Origin: Rhodanobacter soli
Lineage (GTDB): Bacteria; Pseudomonadota; Gammaproteobacteria; Xanthomonadales; Rhodanobacteraceae
Direction of reading: 5' to 3'
DNA length: 64,000 nt
NCBI RefSeq assembly: GCF_040548735.1
Contig: NZ_JBEPSD010000001.1
Span: forward strand, 992,001 to 1,056,000
The position numbers and the translations under genes were made by a program. Below, piece by piece: positions 63,809 through 64,000 of the stretch; position 1 is the first letter of the stretch; each line of letters begins with the position of its first letter. A model generated the notes under the pieces. It made no database searches. It had not been told where the DNA came from and saw only the letters and a program-made list of their open reading frames with translations.

Positions 63809-64000
63809 ATGGAACATCGAATCCTTGGCCGTAACGGCCTGCAGGTTTCCGCCCTCGGCCTCGGCTGCATGGGCATGTCCGACCTCTACGGCAAGGCCGA
63901 TCGCGGCGAAGGCATCGCCACCGTGCATGCCGCGCTGGACGCCGGCATCACCCTGCTCGACACCGGCGACTTCTACGGCATGGGCGACAACGAGCTGCTG
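63809..64000 (+). CDS. Aldo/keto reductase, N-terminal part (window edge)
   Basis: Sixty-four codons are visible: '[28 protein letters not shown]' followed by '[30 protein letters not shown]'. The GLGCMGMS loop and the Asp/Tyr of the catalytic tetrad (D-T-G-D-F-Y-G, with Gly-Asp for the usual Ala-Asp) are those of the AKR13-like/YajO-PdxI group. AGGA lies 7 bases before the ATG at 63809. The rest lies outside the window. Confidence 0.85.
   Translation, partial: MEHRILGRNGLQVSALGLGCMGMSDLYGKADRGEGIATVHAALDAGITLLDTGDFYGMGDNELL

Overview
The window is GC-rich, densely coded proteobacterial chromosome. Three things point to Xanthomonadales, most likely Rhodanobacteraceae (the Rhodanobacter/Dyella/Luteibacter group): the gene orders aroK-aroB-hemE, glyA-nrdR-rib-nusB-thiL-pgpA and holD-rimI; an H-NS-family protein of the short Xanthomonas type; and many GC-rich intergenic palindromes. 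The genus is an inference from gene content; there is no rRNA here and I saw no tRNA gene.

Layout. 1-16.2 kb is mostly housekeeping: a YbjQ-like fragment, an SDR, aroK/aroB, a WGR protein, hemE, a secreted hydrolase, DUF3147, valS, rimI/holD-like/pssA, a DUF4124 protein, proS, an H-NS-family gene, and a qmcA-nfeD-thrE operon. 16.2-37.4 kb is one leftward locus. A perfect sigma-54 promoter (37429-37444), with an 18-bp palindrome about 100 bp upstream of the predicted start of transcription, drives a MacA-like membrane fusion protein and one MacB/LolD-type ATPase. Twelve FtsX/MacB-type permease genes follow, arranged as six tandem A+B pairs. The locus ends with a sigma-54-dependent response regulator, a small secreted protein and an NtrY-like histidine kinase. 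37.6-47.1 kb is an accessory catabolic/uptake region: a TPR-sulfotransferase and a TonB-dependent receptor, divergent from a Rieske oxygenase, an amino-acid/amine permease and a trimethylamine-dehydrogenase-like flavoprotein. 47.1-50.2 kb holds a Fur-box-controlled hemP with an unrecognised partner, an aldo/keto reductase and a zinc alcohol dehydrogenase. 50.2-63.2 kb is the leftward glyA-nrdR-ribD / ribE-ribBX-ldcA-ribH-nusB-GNAT-thiL-pgpA cluster. It is interrupted between ribD and ribE by a LysR/oxidoreductase/metallo-beta-lactamase-fold module and carries an FMN riboswitch in front of ribE. The right end has a DUF817 remnant and the start of an aldo/keto reductase.

The most striking system is the expanded exporter. 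One fusion protein and one ATPase apparently serve six co-duplicated permease pairs whose membrane and coupling parts are conserved while their periplasmic domains differ, under a dedicated two-component sigma-54 switch. Two families of palindromic repeats (a CTCCCCCTGC-type composite and a GTAGGAGCGCACC type) recur between genes. Several copies lie inside apparent operons, including the exporter and rib operons.
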